A DNA stretch of 64,000 nucleotides, taken from positions 62,001 to 126,000 of the forward strand of contig NZ_JACYFR010000006.1 of assembly GCF_014837175.1 (NCBI RefSeq). The letters are read 5' to 3'. Numbering within the stretch: the stretch's first letter is position 1; each line of letters starts with the position of its first letter. Position numbers and translations under genes: made by a program. Below are positions 9,270 through 18,868 of the stretch, in pieces. The notes under the pieces were generated by a model. That model made no database searches, was not told the origin of the DNA, and saw only the letters and a program-made list of their open reading frames with translations. The stretch is from Cellulomonas sp. JH27-2. GTDB lineage: Bacteria; Actinomycetota; Actinomycetes; Actinomycetales; Cellulomonadaceae.

Positions 9270-10397
9270 ATGACCGGGACACCCGTCCGCCTCGACCTCT
9301 CCTCCCCGTCGAGGGGCCCGCGTGGCAAGCCGCCGCGCCACTTCGTCGACCTCACGCCCGCCGAGCGTGTGAGCGCGGTGACCGACCTGGGGGAGAAGGC
9401 GTTCCGGGCCAAGCAGCTCGCGACGCACTACTTCACGCACCTGAGCTCGGACCCGTCCACCATGACGGACCTGCCCAAGGCGTCGCGCGACAAGCTGACC
9501 GAGAGCCTGTTCCCGCCGCTGCTGACCGAGGCGCGGACGATGACGGCCGACGGCGGCACGACCGTCAAGACGCTCTGGCACCTGTTCGACGGCGCCAAGG
9601 TCGAGTCCGTGCTGATGCGCTACAAGAACCGCACCACGCTCTGCATCTCCAGCCAGGCCGGGTGCGGGCTGGCGTGCGCGTTCTGCGCCACGGGCCAGAT
9701 GGGTCTCACCCGCAACCTGTCCACGGCGGAGATCGTCGAGCAGGTCCGTGAGGCGGCCCGCGCACTCGGCGCGGGAGAGATCCCGGGTGGGCCCGCGCGC
9801 CTGACGAACGTCGTGTTCATGGGTATGGGCGAGCCTCTGGCCAACTACAAGTCGATCATGGGGACCGTCCGCGCCCTGGTGGCACCGACCCCCGACGGAC
9901 TCGGCATGTCCGCGCGCAACGTGACCGTCAGCACCGTCGGCATGGTCCCGGCCATGCGCAAGCTGGCCGACGAGGGCATCCCGGTGACTCTCGCCCTGTC
10001 GCTGCACGCCCCGGACGACGAGCTGCGCAGCGAGCTCGTCCCCGTCAACACGCGCTGGAACGTCGACGAGGCCATCGACGCGGCGTACCACTACTTCGAG
10101 GTCACCGGTCGGCGCGTCTCGATCGAGTACGCCCTCATCCGGGACATCAACGACCACGCCTGGCGCGCGGACCTGCTCGGCGAGAAGCTCAACGCCCGCG
10201 GCAAGGGCTGGGTGCACTGCAACCCGATCCCGCTCAACCCGGTGCCGGGCTCGAAGTGGACGGCGAGCGATCCGCGGGTCGAGGACGAGTTCGTGGCACG
10301 CTTGCGTGCGCACGGCATCCCGACCACCATCCGGGACACCCGTGGCAGCGAGATCGACGGAGCCTGCGGCCAGCTCGCGGCGGAGGAGGACGAGTGA
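9270..10397 (+). CDS. rlmN: 23S rRNA (adenine-C2)-methyltransferase RlmN
   Basis: 375 residues from ATG 9270 with AGAAGGGGG upstream (a GTG two codons earlier is possible). Radical-SAM cluster motif CGLACAFC is present (about residue 135), with [11 protein letters not shown] and the second mechanistic Cys in GACGQL near the C-terminus. It methylates A2503 of 23S rRNA and A37 of some tRNAs. Overlaps the downstream DivIVA-like gene by four bases (GTGA). Confidence 0.96.
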   Translation: MTGTPVRLDLSSPSRGPRGKPPRHFVDLTPAERVSAVTDLGEKAFRAKQLATHYFTHLSSDPSTMTDLPKASRDKLTESLFPPLLTEARTMTADGGTTVKTLWHLFDGAKVESVLMRYKNRTTLCISSQAGCGLACAFCATGQMGLTRNLSTAEIVEQVREAARALGAGEIPGGPARLTNVVFMGMGEPLANYKSIMGTVRALVAPTPDGLGMSARNVTVSTVGMVPAMRKLADEGIPVTLALSLHAPDDELRSELVPVNTRWNVDEAIDAAYHYFEVTGRRVSIEYALIRDINDHAWRADLLGEKLNARGKGWVHCNPIPLNPVPGSKWTASDPRVEDEFVARLRAHGIPTTIRDTRGSEIDGACGQLAAEEDE

Positions 10398-10948
10398 GCG
10401 ACGGGATGTTCCGGACGGTGTCCGGCTTCAAGACCGGGTACGACCCGAACGAGGTCGACGACTTCTTCGACCACGCGCGCACGGTCTACGAGAAGGGCCC
10501 GGCGGGCGCCCTGGCCGCGAAGGACGTGCGCGGCGTGGCGTTCGACGTGGTGCGCGGCGGCTACGTGACATCCGCGGTCGACGCGGCGCTCGACCGCCTC
10601 GAGGCGGCCTTCGTGGCGCGGTCGCGCGCGGAGTTCGTCGCCGAGAACGGTCAGCAGGCGTGGCTGACCAGCCTGGGAGAGCAGGCCCGCACGCTGTACG
10701 GCCGCCTGGGGCGTCCCGACGGGGACCGGTTCGCGCCGCCCGAGGGACGCGACCAGGGCTACGAGCCGGCCGACGTCGACGCGTTGTGCCACCGGCTCGT
10801 CGCCTACTTCGACAAGGGTGCGCCGCTGTCCGCCGGCGAGATCCGCGGCGCGACGTTCCGGTCCCGCAAGGGGCACAACGCGTACGGCGAGCCCGCCGTG
10901 GACGCCTTCTTCGCCCGCGCGGTCGAGGTCCTGCTGGGCGTCGAGTGA
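10394..10948 (+). CDS. DivIVA-domain protein with two DivIVA-like repeats
   Basis: 184 residues. Two related segments are visible: [23 protein letters not shown] (about 5-27) with [27 protein letters not shown], and [18 protein letters not shown] with [28 protein letters not shown] near the end. Both resemble the membrane-curvature-sensing N-terminus of DivIVA/Wag31 rather than its coiled-coil tail, which is missing. GTGA overlaps tie it to rlmN upstream and dxr downstream, so it is translated as the middle gene of an operon. Role unknown; a polar or septal adaptor is an inference. Confidence 0.75.
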   Translation: MSDGMFRTVSGFKTGYDPNEVDDFFDHARTVYEKGPAGALAAKDVRGVAFDVVRGGYVTSAVDAALDRLEAAFVARSRAEFVAENGQQAWLTSLGEQARTLYGRLGRPDGDRFAPPEGRDQGYEPADVDALCHRLVAYFDKGAPLSAGEIRGATFRSRKGHNAYGEPAVDAFFARAVEVLLGVE

Positions 10949-12102
10949 CGTCCCGGACGGTCGCGCTGCTCGGCTCGACGGGTTCGATCGGCACCCAGGC
11001 CGTCGACGTCGTCACGCGCAACCCGGACAGGTTCGACGTGGTCGGCCTGAGCGCGGGTGGCTCCGACGTGGAGCTGCTGCTGAGCCAGGCGATCGCGCTG
11101 GACGTCGCGATCGTCGCGGTGGCCGACCCGGCCGCCGAGGCCGCCGTCCGTGCCGGCCTGGCCGGACGGGACGTCGAGGTCCTGGTGGGGCCTGACGCGT
11201 CGACGCTCCTGGCCGGCCGCGGGGCCGACGTCGTGCTCAACGGCGTGACCGGTTCTGTCGGCCTGGGACCCACCCTCGCCGCGCTCGAGGCGGGCAGCAC
11301 GCTCGCGCTGGCCAACAAGGAGTCGCTCGTCGTGGGCGGCGCGCTGGTGCAGGCCGCGCGCCGGCGTGCCGACCAGATCGTTCCCGTCGACTCCGAGCAC
11401 TCGGCCATCGCACAGGCGCTGCGCGGCGGTGCGCGCGACGAGGTGCGGCGGCTGATCCTGACGGCGTCGGGCGGTCCCTTTCGCGGTCGCAGCCTCGACG
11501 AGGTCAAGGCGGTCACCCCGCAGCAGGCGCTCGCGCACCCCACGTGGTCGATGGGCCCCGTGGTCACCATCAACTCGGCGACGCTGATGAACAAGGGGCT
11601 CGAGCTCATCGAGGCCCACCTGCTGTTCGACGTGCCGATCGACGACATCACGGTGGTCGTCCACCCGCAGTCGGTGGTGCACTCCATGGTCGAGTTCGTC
11701 GACGGCTCGACGATCGCGCAGGCCTCGCCTCCGGACATGCGCCTGCCGATCGCGCTCGGGCTCTCGTGGCCGGACCGCGTCGCCGACGTCTCGCCGTCGT
11801 GCGACTGGACGCAGGCGGCGACGTGGACGTTCGAACCGCTCGACGAGGAGGTCTTCGGGGCGGTCCGACTGGCCCGCCAGGCCGCTGCCGTGTCCGCGAC
11901 CCACCCGGCCGTGTACAACGCGGCCAACGAGGAGTGCGTCGCGGCGTTCCTCGCCGGCCGGATCGGCTTCCTCGACATCGTCTCCACCGTCGAGCGCGTG
12001 CTCGAGGAGCACACCGGGACGGCCGAGCTCACCCTGGGATCGGTGCTCGGCGCCGAGACGTGGGCGCGAGCGCGCGCGAACGAGATCCTCGCGCAGCGCT
12101 GA
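10945..12102 (+). CDS. dxr: 1-deoxy-D-xylulose 5-phosphate reductoisomerase
   Basis: 385 residues from GTG overlapping the preceding stop. NADPH-binding [16 protein letters not shown] at the N-terminus, [31 protein letters not shown] and the metal-binding/closing loop ([23 protein letters not shown] in two parts) are all present. Catalyses the committed step of the MEP isoprenoid pathway. ispG, a later enzyme of the same pathway, lies 3 kb downstream beyond the site-2 protease, the common actinobacterial arrangement. Confidence 0.97.
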   Translation: MTSRTVALLGSTGSIGTQAVDVVTRNPDRFDVVGLSAGGSDVELLLSQAIALDVAIVAVADPAAEAAVRAGLAGRDVEVLVGPDASTLLAGRGADVVLNGVTGSVGLGPTLAALEAGSTLALANKESLVVGGALVQAARRRADQIVPVDSEHSAIAQALRGGARDEVRRLILTASGGPFRGRSLDEVKAVTPQQALAHPTWSMGPVVTINSATLMNKGLELIEAHLLFDVPIDDITVVVHPQSVVHSMVEFVDGSTIAQASPPDMRLPIALGLSWPDRVADVSPSCDWTQAATWTFEPLDEEVFGAVRLARQAAAVSATHPAVYNAANEECVAAFLAGRIGFLDIVSTVERVLEEHTGTAELTLGSVLGAETWARARANEILAQR

Positions 12103-12117
12103 CGCCGAGCGGTCGTC

Positions 12118-13395
12118 TCAGACGACCGGGAACCGCTCGAGCACCTGACGTGCGGTGCGTGGCGTGCGGTCGAGCGACTCCGCGGAGTCCGCCCACGCGG
12201 CAGCCCGCAGCGCCAGCGCGACCTGGGCCGGTGCGCTCCGACCCCATGCCGGCGCACCCGGTCCGACCCATGCGAGCCTCGTCAGGTCGGAGCGGTCGCC
12301 CGTGACGAGGTCGGCGATCGTCCGACCGGCGAGGTTCGCCGCCGCGATCTCGGCGCCGCCGAACGAGGGGACGGAGCCGATGCCGGACGCCTCGTCGAAC
12401 GTGACGTGCGGCAGGCCATCGCGCGTCACGCCGTTCGTGCCGGACCAGGTCAGCTCGCGGGTACCTGCGGCGGGCGGGAACATCGCGACGAGCGCGGCGC
12501 GCAGCGTGTCGGGGCGGGTGCCGGTCGCGGTGAGCACGAGGCGGTCGTCGTCGGTGCGTCGGGCGCAGACCGCGAGGTGTGCGAGGTCGGCCACCAGGAC
12601 GCCCGGCGCCAGTCCGATCCGGTCCCAGGCCGCGGCGTCGAGCGCGTCGGTCGCGAGCCCGAGGGTGGGCACGGCCGCGAGGGACGGGCTGCCCGCGGCG
12701 GCGTCCGTCTCAGCCGCGACGACGATGCGCGGGGCACGCACGATGCCGCGGTCGGTGACGACCGCCCGCGGCGAGACGCGCACCGGCGCGGTCTGCTCCG
12801 CGAACCGCACACCTCGGCCTCGCAGGACCCCGACCAGACCAGCGAGCAGGCGGGCCGGGTCGAGGACAGCGGAGTCCGCGGTCCAGGCACCGGCCAGGAC
12901 ACCCGGGGACGCGACGTGCTCGGCCACCTCGGCGGGGTCCAGCAGCCGCCACTCGTCGCCCCAGGCACGCCCCTCGTCGACCAGCGTCGTCAGGCGTTCG
13001 ACCTGCGCGGCGTTGCGGGCCACGCGCACCTCGCCGCCGAAGCGGAAGCCGCACTCGACCTCCTCCAGGCCCAGCACGCCGCCCACCTCGACGACCGCGT
13101 CGCGCAGCGCGGCGCGCAGGTCGCGTGCGCCGTCGTCGCCGTACGCGGCCACGAGCCGGTCGACGGGGGCCCGCAGATCGGGTGTGCAGGCGCCGACGCC
13201 GTCGAGTGCCGCGCCCGTGCCCGCGACGCCTGCGTCGACGACGAGCACGTCGAGCGCGGCGTCGGCCTCCAGCAGGTAGTAGGCGGTCCAGAGCCCCGAC
13301 AGGCCGGCGCCCACGACGACGACGTCCGCGGTCGTGTCACCGTCCAGCGGCTCCCCGGGCCGGGGGGAGGGGGAGGGGGACCACACCGACGTCAT
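12118..13395 (-). CDS. FAD-dependent amino-acid-oxidase-like oxidoreductase
   Basis: 425 residues. N-terminal dinucleotide-binding motif VVVVGAGLSGLWTAYYLL (about 25-42) and a C-terminal SFGGAEIAAANLAGRTIADL segment typical of DadA/glycine-oxidase family proteins. Closest in pattern to gamma-glutamylputrescine-oxidoreductase-like enzymes, but the substrate cannot be read from sequence. Interrupts the dxr-protease-ispG series in opposite orientation. The ATG is preceded on the minus strand by TACGGT six bases upstream, so it is probably leaderless. The longer open frame upstream is rejected because it runs into the divergent protease gene. Confidence 0.85.
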   Translation of the reverse strand: MTSVWSPSPSPRPGEPLDGDTTADVVVVGAGLSGLWTAYYLLEADAALDVLVVDAGVAGTGAALDGVGACTPDLRAPVDRLVAAYGDDGARDLRAALRDAVVEVGGVLGLEEVECGFRFGGEVRVARNAAQVERLTTLVDEGRAWGDEWRLLDPAEVAEHVASPGVLAGAWTADSAVLDPARLLAGLVGVLRGRGVRFAEQTAPVRVSPRAVVTDRGIVRAPRIVVAAETDAAAGSPSLAAVPTLGLATDALDAAAWDRIGLAPGVLVADLAHLAVCARRTDDDRLVLTATGTRPDTLRAALVAMFPPAAGTRELTWSGTNGVTRDGLPHVTFDEASGIGSVPSFGGAEIAAANLAGRTIADLVTGDRSDLTRLAWVGPGAPAWGRSAPAQVALALRAAAWADSAESLDRTPRTARQVLERFPVV

Positions 13396-13401
13396 GCACG
13401 G

Positions 13402-13407
13402 ACCGTA
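13402..13407 (-). promoter_or_regulatory. -10 element of leaderless FAD oxidoreductase gene
   Basis: TACGGT on the minus strand, six bases before the ATG. Confidence 0.5.
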
Positions 13408-13551
13408 TCCGGTACGGGCCACCGGCGGGGCGATCCCGACCGGCGGGTCAGGTCGCGGCGCACGGGTGGCGTCCAGTGCATTCCCAGACTTCCGGGGGAA
13501 GATGTCCGGGCGCACGCCACCCGTGCGTCTTTCACGTGTGCGGAGGGGTCG

Positions 13552-14862
13552 ATGGCCTACCTGGTCGCTGTGCTGATCGTCGTCGTGGTGCTGCTCTTCT
13601 CGATCGGGCTCCACGAGATCGGCCACATGGTCCCGGCGAAGCGCTTCGGCGTGCGGGTGAGCCAGTACATGGTGGGCTTCGGCCCCACGCTGTGGTCGAA
13701 GACCAAGGGGGAGACGGAGTACGGGCTCAAGGCGATCCCGCTGGGCGGCTACGTCCGGCTCGTCGGCATGTACGCGCCGGCCGAGGCGGTCGGCAACCCG
13801 AAGTCCGACACGTGGTTCCGTCGGTTGTCGGGTGACGCGCGTGACGCCTCGGCGGCCGAGATCCACCCCGGCGAGGACGCGCGGGCCTTCTACCACCTGT
13901 CCACGCCCAAGAAGCTCGTGGTCATGCTGGGTGGGCCGGTCATGAACCTGGTCATCGCGTTCGTGCTGCTGGGCGTCGTCGCCGTGGGCTTCGGCACGCC
14001 GACGACGACGACCACGCTCGAGACCGTCTCCGCGTGCGTGATCCCGGCCGACGCCGACGCCACGCGGGAGTGCGAGGCGACGGACGCGGCGGCGCCGGGT
14101 GCGGCGGCCGGGCTGGAGCCGGGTGACACGGTCGTCAGCTACGACGGCGTCCCGGTGACGTCCTGGGCCCAGCTCACGAAGGCGATCCGGGCGAGCGGCG
14201 ACGTCGCCACCCCGATCGTGGTGGAGCGCGACGGGCAGCAGGTCGACCTGACCGTCACGCCGGTCGTCGCCGAGCGTCCCGTGTTCGACGACGACGGCCA
14301 GGCCGTCCTCGACTCGTCGGGCCGACAGAAGACGGCGCAGGTCGGGTTCCTGGGCGTCTCACCGGCGGAGCAGATGGAACGGCAGTCGCCGCTGGCCGTG
14401 CCCGGGATCGTCGCCGACACGACGTGGCAGACGATGCGCGTCGTGGGCACGCTGCCCGCGCGCGTCGTCGACCTGGTGCAGACCACGGTCGGCCACGAGG
14501 AGCGGGACACCAACAGCATCGTGGGTGTCGTCGGGATCGGGCGCTTCGCGGGGGAGATCGCGTCCGCCCACGACGTCAGCGAGGGGATCAAGGTCTCGGC
14601 GATCCTGCAGCTGCTCGCGGCCCTGAACATCGCGCTGTTCGTCTTCAACCTGATCCCGCTGCCTCCGCTCGACGGCGGGCACGTGGCCGCGGCGCTGTGG
14701 GAGGGGGGCCGTCGGCAGGTCGCGCGCCTGCGTGGCCTGCCGCGCCCTGGGCCGTCGGACTCGGCGCGGCTCGTCCCGCTCGCGTACGGGGTGTTCGTGC
14801 TGCTGGGTGCCGTCGGACTCCTGCTCGTCTACGCGGACGTGTTCAACCCCATCGCGATCTGA
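13552..14862 (+). CDS. Site-2 protease, RseP/Rip1 family (M50)
   Basis: 436 residues. Membrane helix 1 carries the zinc motif HEIGH at 21-25; a PDZ domain lies around 175-260 (AAPGAAAGLEPGDTVVSYDGVPV) and the third metal ligand is in PPLDGGH (about 372). Four membrane segments are expected. Family members perform intramembrane cleavage of anti-sigma factors and clear signal peptides. A Thr- and Cys-containing extracytoplasmic insert (TTTTTLETVSACVIPADADATREC) sits before the PDZ domain. Start ATG has CGGAGGGG upstream. Confidence 0.94.
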   Translation: MAYLVAVLIVVVVLLFSIGLHEIGHMVPAKRFGVRVSQYMVGFGPTLWSKTKGETEYGLKAIPLGGYVRLVGMYAPAEAVGNPKSDTWFRRLSGDARDASAAEIHPGEDARAFYHLSTPKKLVVMLGGPVMNLVIAFVLLGVVAVGFGTPTTTTTLETVSACVIPADADATRECEATDAAAPGAAAGLEPGDTVVSYDGVPVTSWAQLTKAIRASGDVATPIVVERDGQQVDLTVTPVVAERPVFDDDGQAVLDSSGRQKTAQVGFLGVSPAEQMERQSPLAVPGIVADTTWQTMRVVGTLPARVVDLVQTTVGHEERDTNSIVGVVGIGRFAGEIASAHDVSEGIKVSAILQLLAALNIALFVFNLIPLPPLDGGHVAAALWEGGRRQVARLRGLPRPGPSDSARLVPLAYGVFVLLGAVGLLLVYADVFNPIAI

Positions 14863-14869
14863 GCGTGGC

Positions 14870-14875
14870 TAGGCT
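14870..14875 (+). promoter_or_regulatory. -10 element of leaderless DUF1801 gene
   Basis: TAGGCT ends six bases before the ATG at 14882. Confidence 0.5.
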
Positions 14876-14881
14876 CGGAGC

Positions 14882-15229
14882 ATGTCCGAGCTGTCGGAGT
14901 ACCTGGAGTCGCTGACCGGGGCCCGCCGGGAGGCGATCGCCCACGTCTACGCCCGCGCCCGCGTGCTCGTGCCGGATGCCGAGGACGGCGTCGGGTACGG
15001 CATGCCGGCCCTGCGCTACCGCGGCAAGCCGCTGCTGTCGGTCATGTCGGCCAAGGGCCACATCGGGTTGTACCCGTTCAGCCCGCCGGCGTTGGACACG
15101 GTGCGCGACGAGCTGGTCGACTTCTCCACGGCCAAGGGGACGGTGCGCTTCGCCGACGACCGTCCGCTCCCGGACGACGTCCTCGACCGGCTGATCCTGG
15201 CCCGCCGCGACGAGATCGACCGCGCCTGA
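14882..15229 (+). CDS. DUF1801/YdhG-like small protein
   Basis: 115 residues with the DUF1801 pattern VGYGMPALRYRGKPLLSVMSAKGHIGLYPFSP and a basic C-terminus (ILARRDEIDRA). Related YdhG-type proteins have been linked to intracellular iron-chaperone-like folds, but function is unknown. Stand-alone gene between the site-2 protease and ispG. Confidence 0.75.
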   Translation: MSELSEYLESLTGARREAIAHVYARARVLVPDAEDGVGYGMPALRYRGKPLLSVMSAKGHIGLYPFSPPALDTVRDELVDFSTAKGTVRFADDRPLPDDVLDRLILARRDEIDRA

Positions 15230-15326
15230 GCGCGACGCGGGCGGGGCCGGGTGACGATGCGTGGGGATCTCGTGTGCACTGCGCCCGCACGGCCCGGACC
15301 GGCCACCGAGGTGCCGGCGACGGTGC

Positions 15327-15332
15327 GATGAT
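15327..15332 (+). promoter_or_regulatory. -10 element of ispG
   Basis: GATGAT six bases before the GTG start; no Shine-Dalgarno is seen, so the transcript is probably leaderless. Confidence 0.4.
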
Positions 15333-15338
15333 GGCGGT

Positions 15339-16499
15339 GTGAGCATCCCCATCAGCCTCGGTATGCCGGAGGCGCCTCCCCTCGTCCTGGCCCCGCGTCG
15401 CACCACCCGCAAGATCAAGGTGGGCAAGGTCGAGGTGGGCGGTGACGCCCCCGTCAGCGTCCAGTCCATGTGCACGACGAAGACGACGGACATCAACTCG
15501 ACGCTGCAGCAGATCGCCGAGCTGACGGCCGCCGGCTGTGACATCGTGCGTGTCGCCGTCCCCACCGAGGACGACGCGGACGCGCTGCCCGCCATCGCGC
15601 GCAAGTCGCAGATCCCCGTCATCGCGGACATCCACTTCCAGCCCAAGTACGTCTTCAAGGCGATCGACGCCGGCTGCGCCGCGGTCCGCGTCAACCCGGG
15701 CAACATCCGCAAGTTCGACGACCAGGTGGGCGCGATCGCCCGCGCCGCGGCCGACGCCGGGGTGAGCCTGCGGATCGGCGTCAACGCCGGCTCGCTCGAC
15801 CCGCGGCTGCTCGCCAAGTACGGCAAGGCGACCCCCGAGGCGCTCGTCGAGTCGGCCGTGTGGGAGGCGTCGCTGTTCGAGGAGCACGACTTCCACGACT
15901 TCAAGATCTCGGTCAAGCACAACGACCCGGTGGTGATGGTCCGGGCGTACGAGCTGCTCTCGGAGCGAGGCGACTGGCCGCTGCACCTGGGCGTCACCGA
16001 GGCCGGTCCCGCGTTCCAGGGGACCATCAAATCGGCGACCGCGTTCGGCGCCCTGCTCAGCAAGGGCATCGGCGACACGATCCGCGTCTCGCTGTCCGCG
16101 CCTCCCGTCGAGGAGGTCAAGGTCGGCATCCAGATCCTGCAGTCGCTGAACCTGCGCCCGCGCAAGCTCGAGATCGTCTCCTGCCCGTCCTGTGGCCGCG
16201 CCCAGGTGGACGTCTACACGCTCGCGGAGCGCGTCACGGCCGGCCTGGAGGGCATGGAGGTGCCGCTGCGCGTCGCCGTCATGGGCTGCGTCGTCAACGG
16301 GCCGGGCGAGGCCCGCGAGGCGGACCTCGGTGTCGCGTCGGGCAACGGCAAGGGGCAGATCTTCGTCAAGGGTGAAGTCATCAAGACGGTCCCCGAGGCG
16401 ATGATCGTCGAGACGCTCATCGAGGAGGCCATGCGCCTCGCCGAGGAGATGGACCCGGTGGAGGCGGGCGACGGCGCGCCCGTCGTCACGGTCGGCTGA
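15339..16499 (+). CDS. ispG: 4-hydroxy-3-methylbut-2-en-1-yl diphosphate synthase
   Basis: 386 residues from GTG ([14 protein letters not shown]). Conserved [47 protein letters not shown] and the [4Fe-4S] cluster ligands in SCPSCGR and [13 protein letters not shown]. Converts MEcPP to HMBPP, the penultimate MEP-pathway step. Single-domain bacterial form. A start at the ATG of MPEAPP is possible but would remove little. Confidence 0.96.
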   Translation: MSIPISLGMPEAPPLVLAPRRTTRKIKVGKVEVGGDAPVSVQSMCTTKTTDINSTLQQIAELTAAGCDIVRVAVPTEDDADALPAIARKSQIPVIADIHFQPKYVFKAIDAGCAAVRVNPGNIRKFDDQVGAIARAAADAGVSLRIGVNAGSLDPRLLAKYGKATPEALVESAVWEASLFEEHDFHDFKISVKHNDPVVMVRAYELLSERGDWPLHLGVTEAGPAFQGTIKSATAFGALLSKGIGDTIRVSLSAPPVEEVKVGIQILQSLNLRPRKLEIVSCPSCGRAQVDVYTLAERVTAGLEGMEVPLRVAVMGCVVNGPGEAREADLGVASGNGKGQIFVKGEVIKTVPEAMIVETLIEEAMRLAEEMDPVEAGDGAPVVTVG

Positions 16500-16541
16500 C
16501 GTCCGTGCCCCGAGCGTCGCACTGCCGGGGGGTGTGACCTG

Positions 16542-17447
16542 GTGCACACTTCTTCCATGGTGGGTCTGCGGCGGGCTACGACGCTCGACGGGCGGACCGG
16601 GGGGCGCGTCCTGTCGGACGACGACCTGCCGGCTGCCCTCGCCGTGTGCGCGAAGGATCCCGTGGGCTCCGTCCTGGCGACCGCGCGGCTCGAGCAGGCG
16701 CAGTACATCGGCGTCCGACGCGCGGGCGGCGAGCTGTGGGGCTACGAGCTCGACGGCCGCCTCGAGGGGATCTGCTGGGCGGGGGCCAACATCGTGCCGG
16801 TCGTGCCCGACGACGGGACGGTCGACGTCGAGCGTGCGGCGGAGGCATTCGCGTCGATGGCTCGTCGCCAGGGACGGCGGTGCTCGTCGCTCGTCGGGCC
16901 CGCCGATGCGGTGCTCGCGATGTGGCGCCGGTTGCGGCCCGCCTGGCCCGGCGTCCGCGAGGTGCGCGACGACCAGCCGTCGATGGTGATCGACACGGCG
17001 CCCGCGGTGGCGGCCGACCCGCAGGTTCGGCGCTCGCGACTTGACGAGCTGGACGAGGTCCTGCCGGCGTGCGTGCGCATGTTCACCGAGGAGGTCGGGT
17101 ATTCGCCCGCGAGCGGGCCCGGTGGTCCCTACGAGACGCGCGTGCGCACGCTCGTCAACCAGGGGCGTTCGTTCGTCAAGATGTCCGACTCGTCGGGCGT
17201 CGTGTTCAAGGCCGAGCTCGGCGCGGTCGCCGGCGGGGTCGCGCAGGTGCAGGGCGTGTGGGTGGCCCCCGAGCACCGCGGTCGTGGTCTGTCGGAGGAG
17301 GGGATGGCCGCCGTCGTGCAGCTCACGCTCGCCGACGTCGCGCCCGTCGTGTCCCTGTACGTCAACGCCTATAACGTGCGCGCGCTGGCGGCGTACCGCC
17401 GGGTGGGTTTCCGCCAGGTCGGGTCGTACGCGACGGTGCTGTTCTGA
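16542..17447 (+). CDS. GNAT acetyltransferase with DUF4081 N-terminal domain
   Basis: About 301 residues. N-terminal DUF4081-like domain (DDLPAALAVCAKDPVGSVLATARLE) followed by a C-terminal GNAT fold with the acetyl-CoA loop VWVAPEHRGRGLSEEGMAAVV and LYVNAYNVRALAAYRRVGFRQVG. This two-domain protein is regularly next to ispG in actinobacteria; its acceptor is not known. GTG 16542 has a G-rich stretch upstream; the ATG at 16557 is an alternative start. Confidence 0.88.
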   Translation: MHTSSMVGLRRATTLDGRTGGRVLSDDDLPAALAVCAKDPVGSVLATARLEQAQYIGVRRAGGELWGYELDGRLEGICWAGANIVPVVPDDGTVDVERAAEAFASMARRQGRRCSSLVGPADAVLAMWRRLRPAWPGVREVRDDQPSMVIDTAPAVAADPQVRRSRLDELDEVLPACVRMFTEEVGYSPASGPGGPYETRVRTLVNQGRSFVKMSDSSGVVFKAELGAVAGGVAQVQGVWVAPEHRGRGLSEEGMAAVVQLTLADVAPVVSLYVNAYNVRALAAYRRVGFRQVGSYATVLF

Positions 17448-17472
17448 GCCTGACACCCGCGTGACCGGCAGT

Positions 17473-17478
17473 TACGGT
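17473..17478 (+). promoter_or_regulatory. -10 element of leaderless VOC gene
   Basis: TACGGT ends six bases before ATG 17485. Confidence 0.5.
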
Positions 17479-17484
17479 GACCGG

Positions 17485-17856
17485 ATGGCAACCGTGCGGC
17501 AGTTCCAGGTGACCTTCGACTGCGCCGACCCCGAGCGCGTCGCCCGGTTCTGGTGCGAGATCCTCGGGTACGAGCTGCACCCCTCGGGCGTCGCGGCGAC
17601 GGACCCCACGGGTGTCGGCCCGCGGCTCAACTTCCAGCGCGTGCCCGAGCCGAAGATCGTCAAGAACCGCGTGCACCTGTGCGTCCGGGTGGGCACGGGG
17701 CTCGTCGGCGACGAGCGCCTCGCCGCGCTGCAGGGCGAGCAGGCCCGGCTCGAGCCGCTCGGCGCCACGCACGTGCGCACGATGCTCGCCGACGACGAGG
17801 AGGAGTCCTGCATCGTCATGCAGGACATCGAGGGCAACGAGTTCTGCCTGGACTGA
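17485..17856 (+). CDS. VOC-superfamily (glyoxalase-like) protein
   Basis: 123 residues with a single vicinal-oxygen-chelate module: VTFDCADPERVARFWCEILGYEL at the N-terminus and DIEGNEFCLD at the end, the typical glyoxalase-like pattern seen in actinobacterial orphan VOC proteins. Substrate unknown. Converges on the glycosylase gene with nine bases between the stops. Confidence 0.83.
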   Translation: MATVRQFQVTFDCADPERVARFWCEILGYELHPSGVAATDPTGVGPRLNFQRVPEPKIVKNRVHLCVRVGTGLVGDERLAALQGEQARLEPLGATHVRTMLADDEEESCIVMQDIEGNEFCLD

Positions 17857-17865
17857 CGTCGCCCG

Positions 17866-18756
17866 TCACCGCAGCAGGCGTGACATCCGCCGGTCGGCGA
17901 GCGGCTTGCCGCCGGTCTGGCACGTCGGGCAGTACTGCAACGACGAGTCCGCGAACGAGACCTCGTGCACGGTGTCGCCGCACGGCGTGCCGTCCCAGCC
18001 GGGGCACGGCTGACCCGTCCGGCCGTGCACGCGCATGGCCTGACGTTTGGTGTCCTTGAGCTCGGCGGCGGGTTTGCCGCTCGCCGCCTCGACCGCCCCC
18101 GTGAGCACGTCGTGGATCGCCGTGTACAGGGTGCCCCGGCGTTCGTCGTCGAGCGAGCGCGTCTGCGCGTACGGCGACGTACGGGCGACCAGCAGGATCT
18201 CGTCGGAGTAGGCGTTGCCGATGCCCGCGATCGTGCCCTGGTCACGCAGCAGGCCCTTGATCTGCTGGTTCCTGGCCGTGAGCAGCTCGGCGAAGCGTTC
18301 GGGCGTGAACTCGTCGGACAGGGGCTCGACGCCCAGCGTGGCGATCTGCGGGACGTCCTGGGCGTCTTCCACCACGTGCACGGCCAGCCGTTTGCGCGTG
18401 CCGGCCTCGGTGAGGTCGAACCCGCTGTCGTCGTCCAGCCGCACCCGCAGCGCGATGGGTGACTTGCCCGGCCGCACGGGCGTCGTCGGCAGCTTCTCCG
18501 ACCACCGCACCCATCCCGCACGGGACAGGTGCCAGACGAGGTGCAGCGGCTCACCCGTGCTCGTCGCGACCATGAGGTCCAACCACTTGCCGTGCCGCGT
18601 CACGTCCACGACGGTGCCGCCGACGAGCGCGTCCGGCGCGGGGCGGAACGTCTTCAGCGCGCTGATCGCGCCGACGCTGACCGCCGTCACGACGCGACCA
18701 TCCGCGCGCTCGCGCAGGAACCTCGCGAGCGCCTCGACCTCGGGAAGCTCGGGCAC
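17866..18756 (-). CDS. Fpg/Nei-family DNA glycosylase
   Basis: 296 residues, GTG start giving [10 protein letters not shown], with the catalytic N-terminal Pro2-Glu3. The helix-two-turn-helix segment and a C-terminal zinc finger ([10 protein letters not shown]...YCPTCQ) are present. The enzyme removes oxidised bases and nicks the backbone by beta/delta elimination. The start is fixed by the need for Pro at position 2; CACGAT lies six bases upstream, so it is probably leaderless. The length and KLDLM-type features fit the mycobacterial Fpg2/Nei group better than MutM, but this split is not certain. Confidence 0.92.
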   Translation of the reverse strand: MPELPEVEALARFLRERADGRVVTAVSVGAISALKTFRPAPDALVGGTVVDVTRHGKWLDLMVATSTGEPLHLVWHLSRAGWVRWSEKLPTTPVRPGKSPIALRVRLDDDSGFDLTEAGTRKRLAVHVVEDAQDVPQIATLGVEPLSDEFTPERFAELLTARNQQIKGLLRDQGTIAGIGNAYSDEILLVARTSPYAQTRSLDDERRGTLYTAIHDVLTGAVEAASGKPAAELKDTKRQAMRVHGRTGQPCPGWDGTPCGDTVHEVSFADSSLQYCPTCQTGGKPLADRRMSRLLR

Positions 18757-18762
18757 GCGCCC

Positions 18763-18768
18763 ATCGTG
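18763..18768 (-). promoter_or_regulatory. -10 element of the glycosylase gene
   Basis: CACGAT on the minus strand, six bases before the GTG start. Confidence 0.4.
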
Positions 18769-18855
18769 GCCCACGCCGCCCACATCGCGCATGCCCGGCG
18801 CTGTCGCAGCGCCGCGGGGTGCGGAAATGCGGACGGGCGAGGCCCCCGGACGAAC

Positions 18856-18861
18856 TAGGCT
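18856..18861 (+). promoter_or_regulatory. -10 element of leaderless proS
   Basis: TAGGCT ends seven bases before ATG 18869. Confidence 0.5.
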
Positions 18862-18868
18862 TCCGCCC

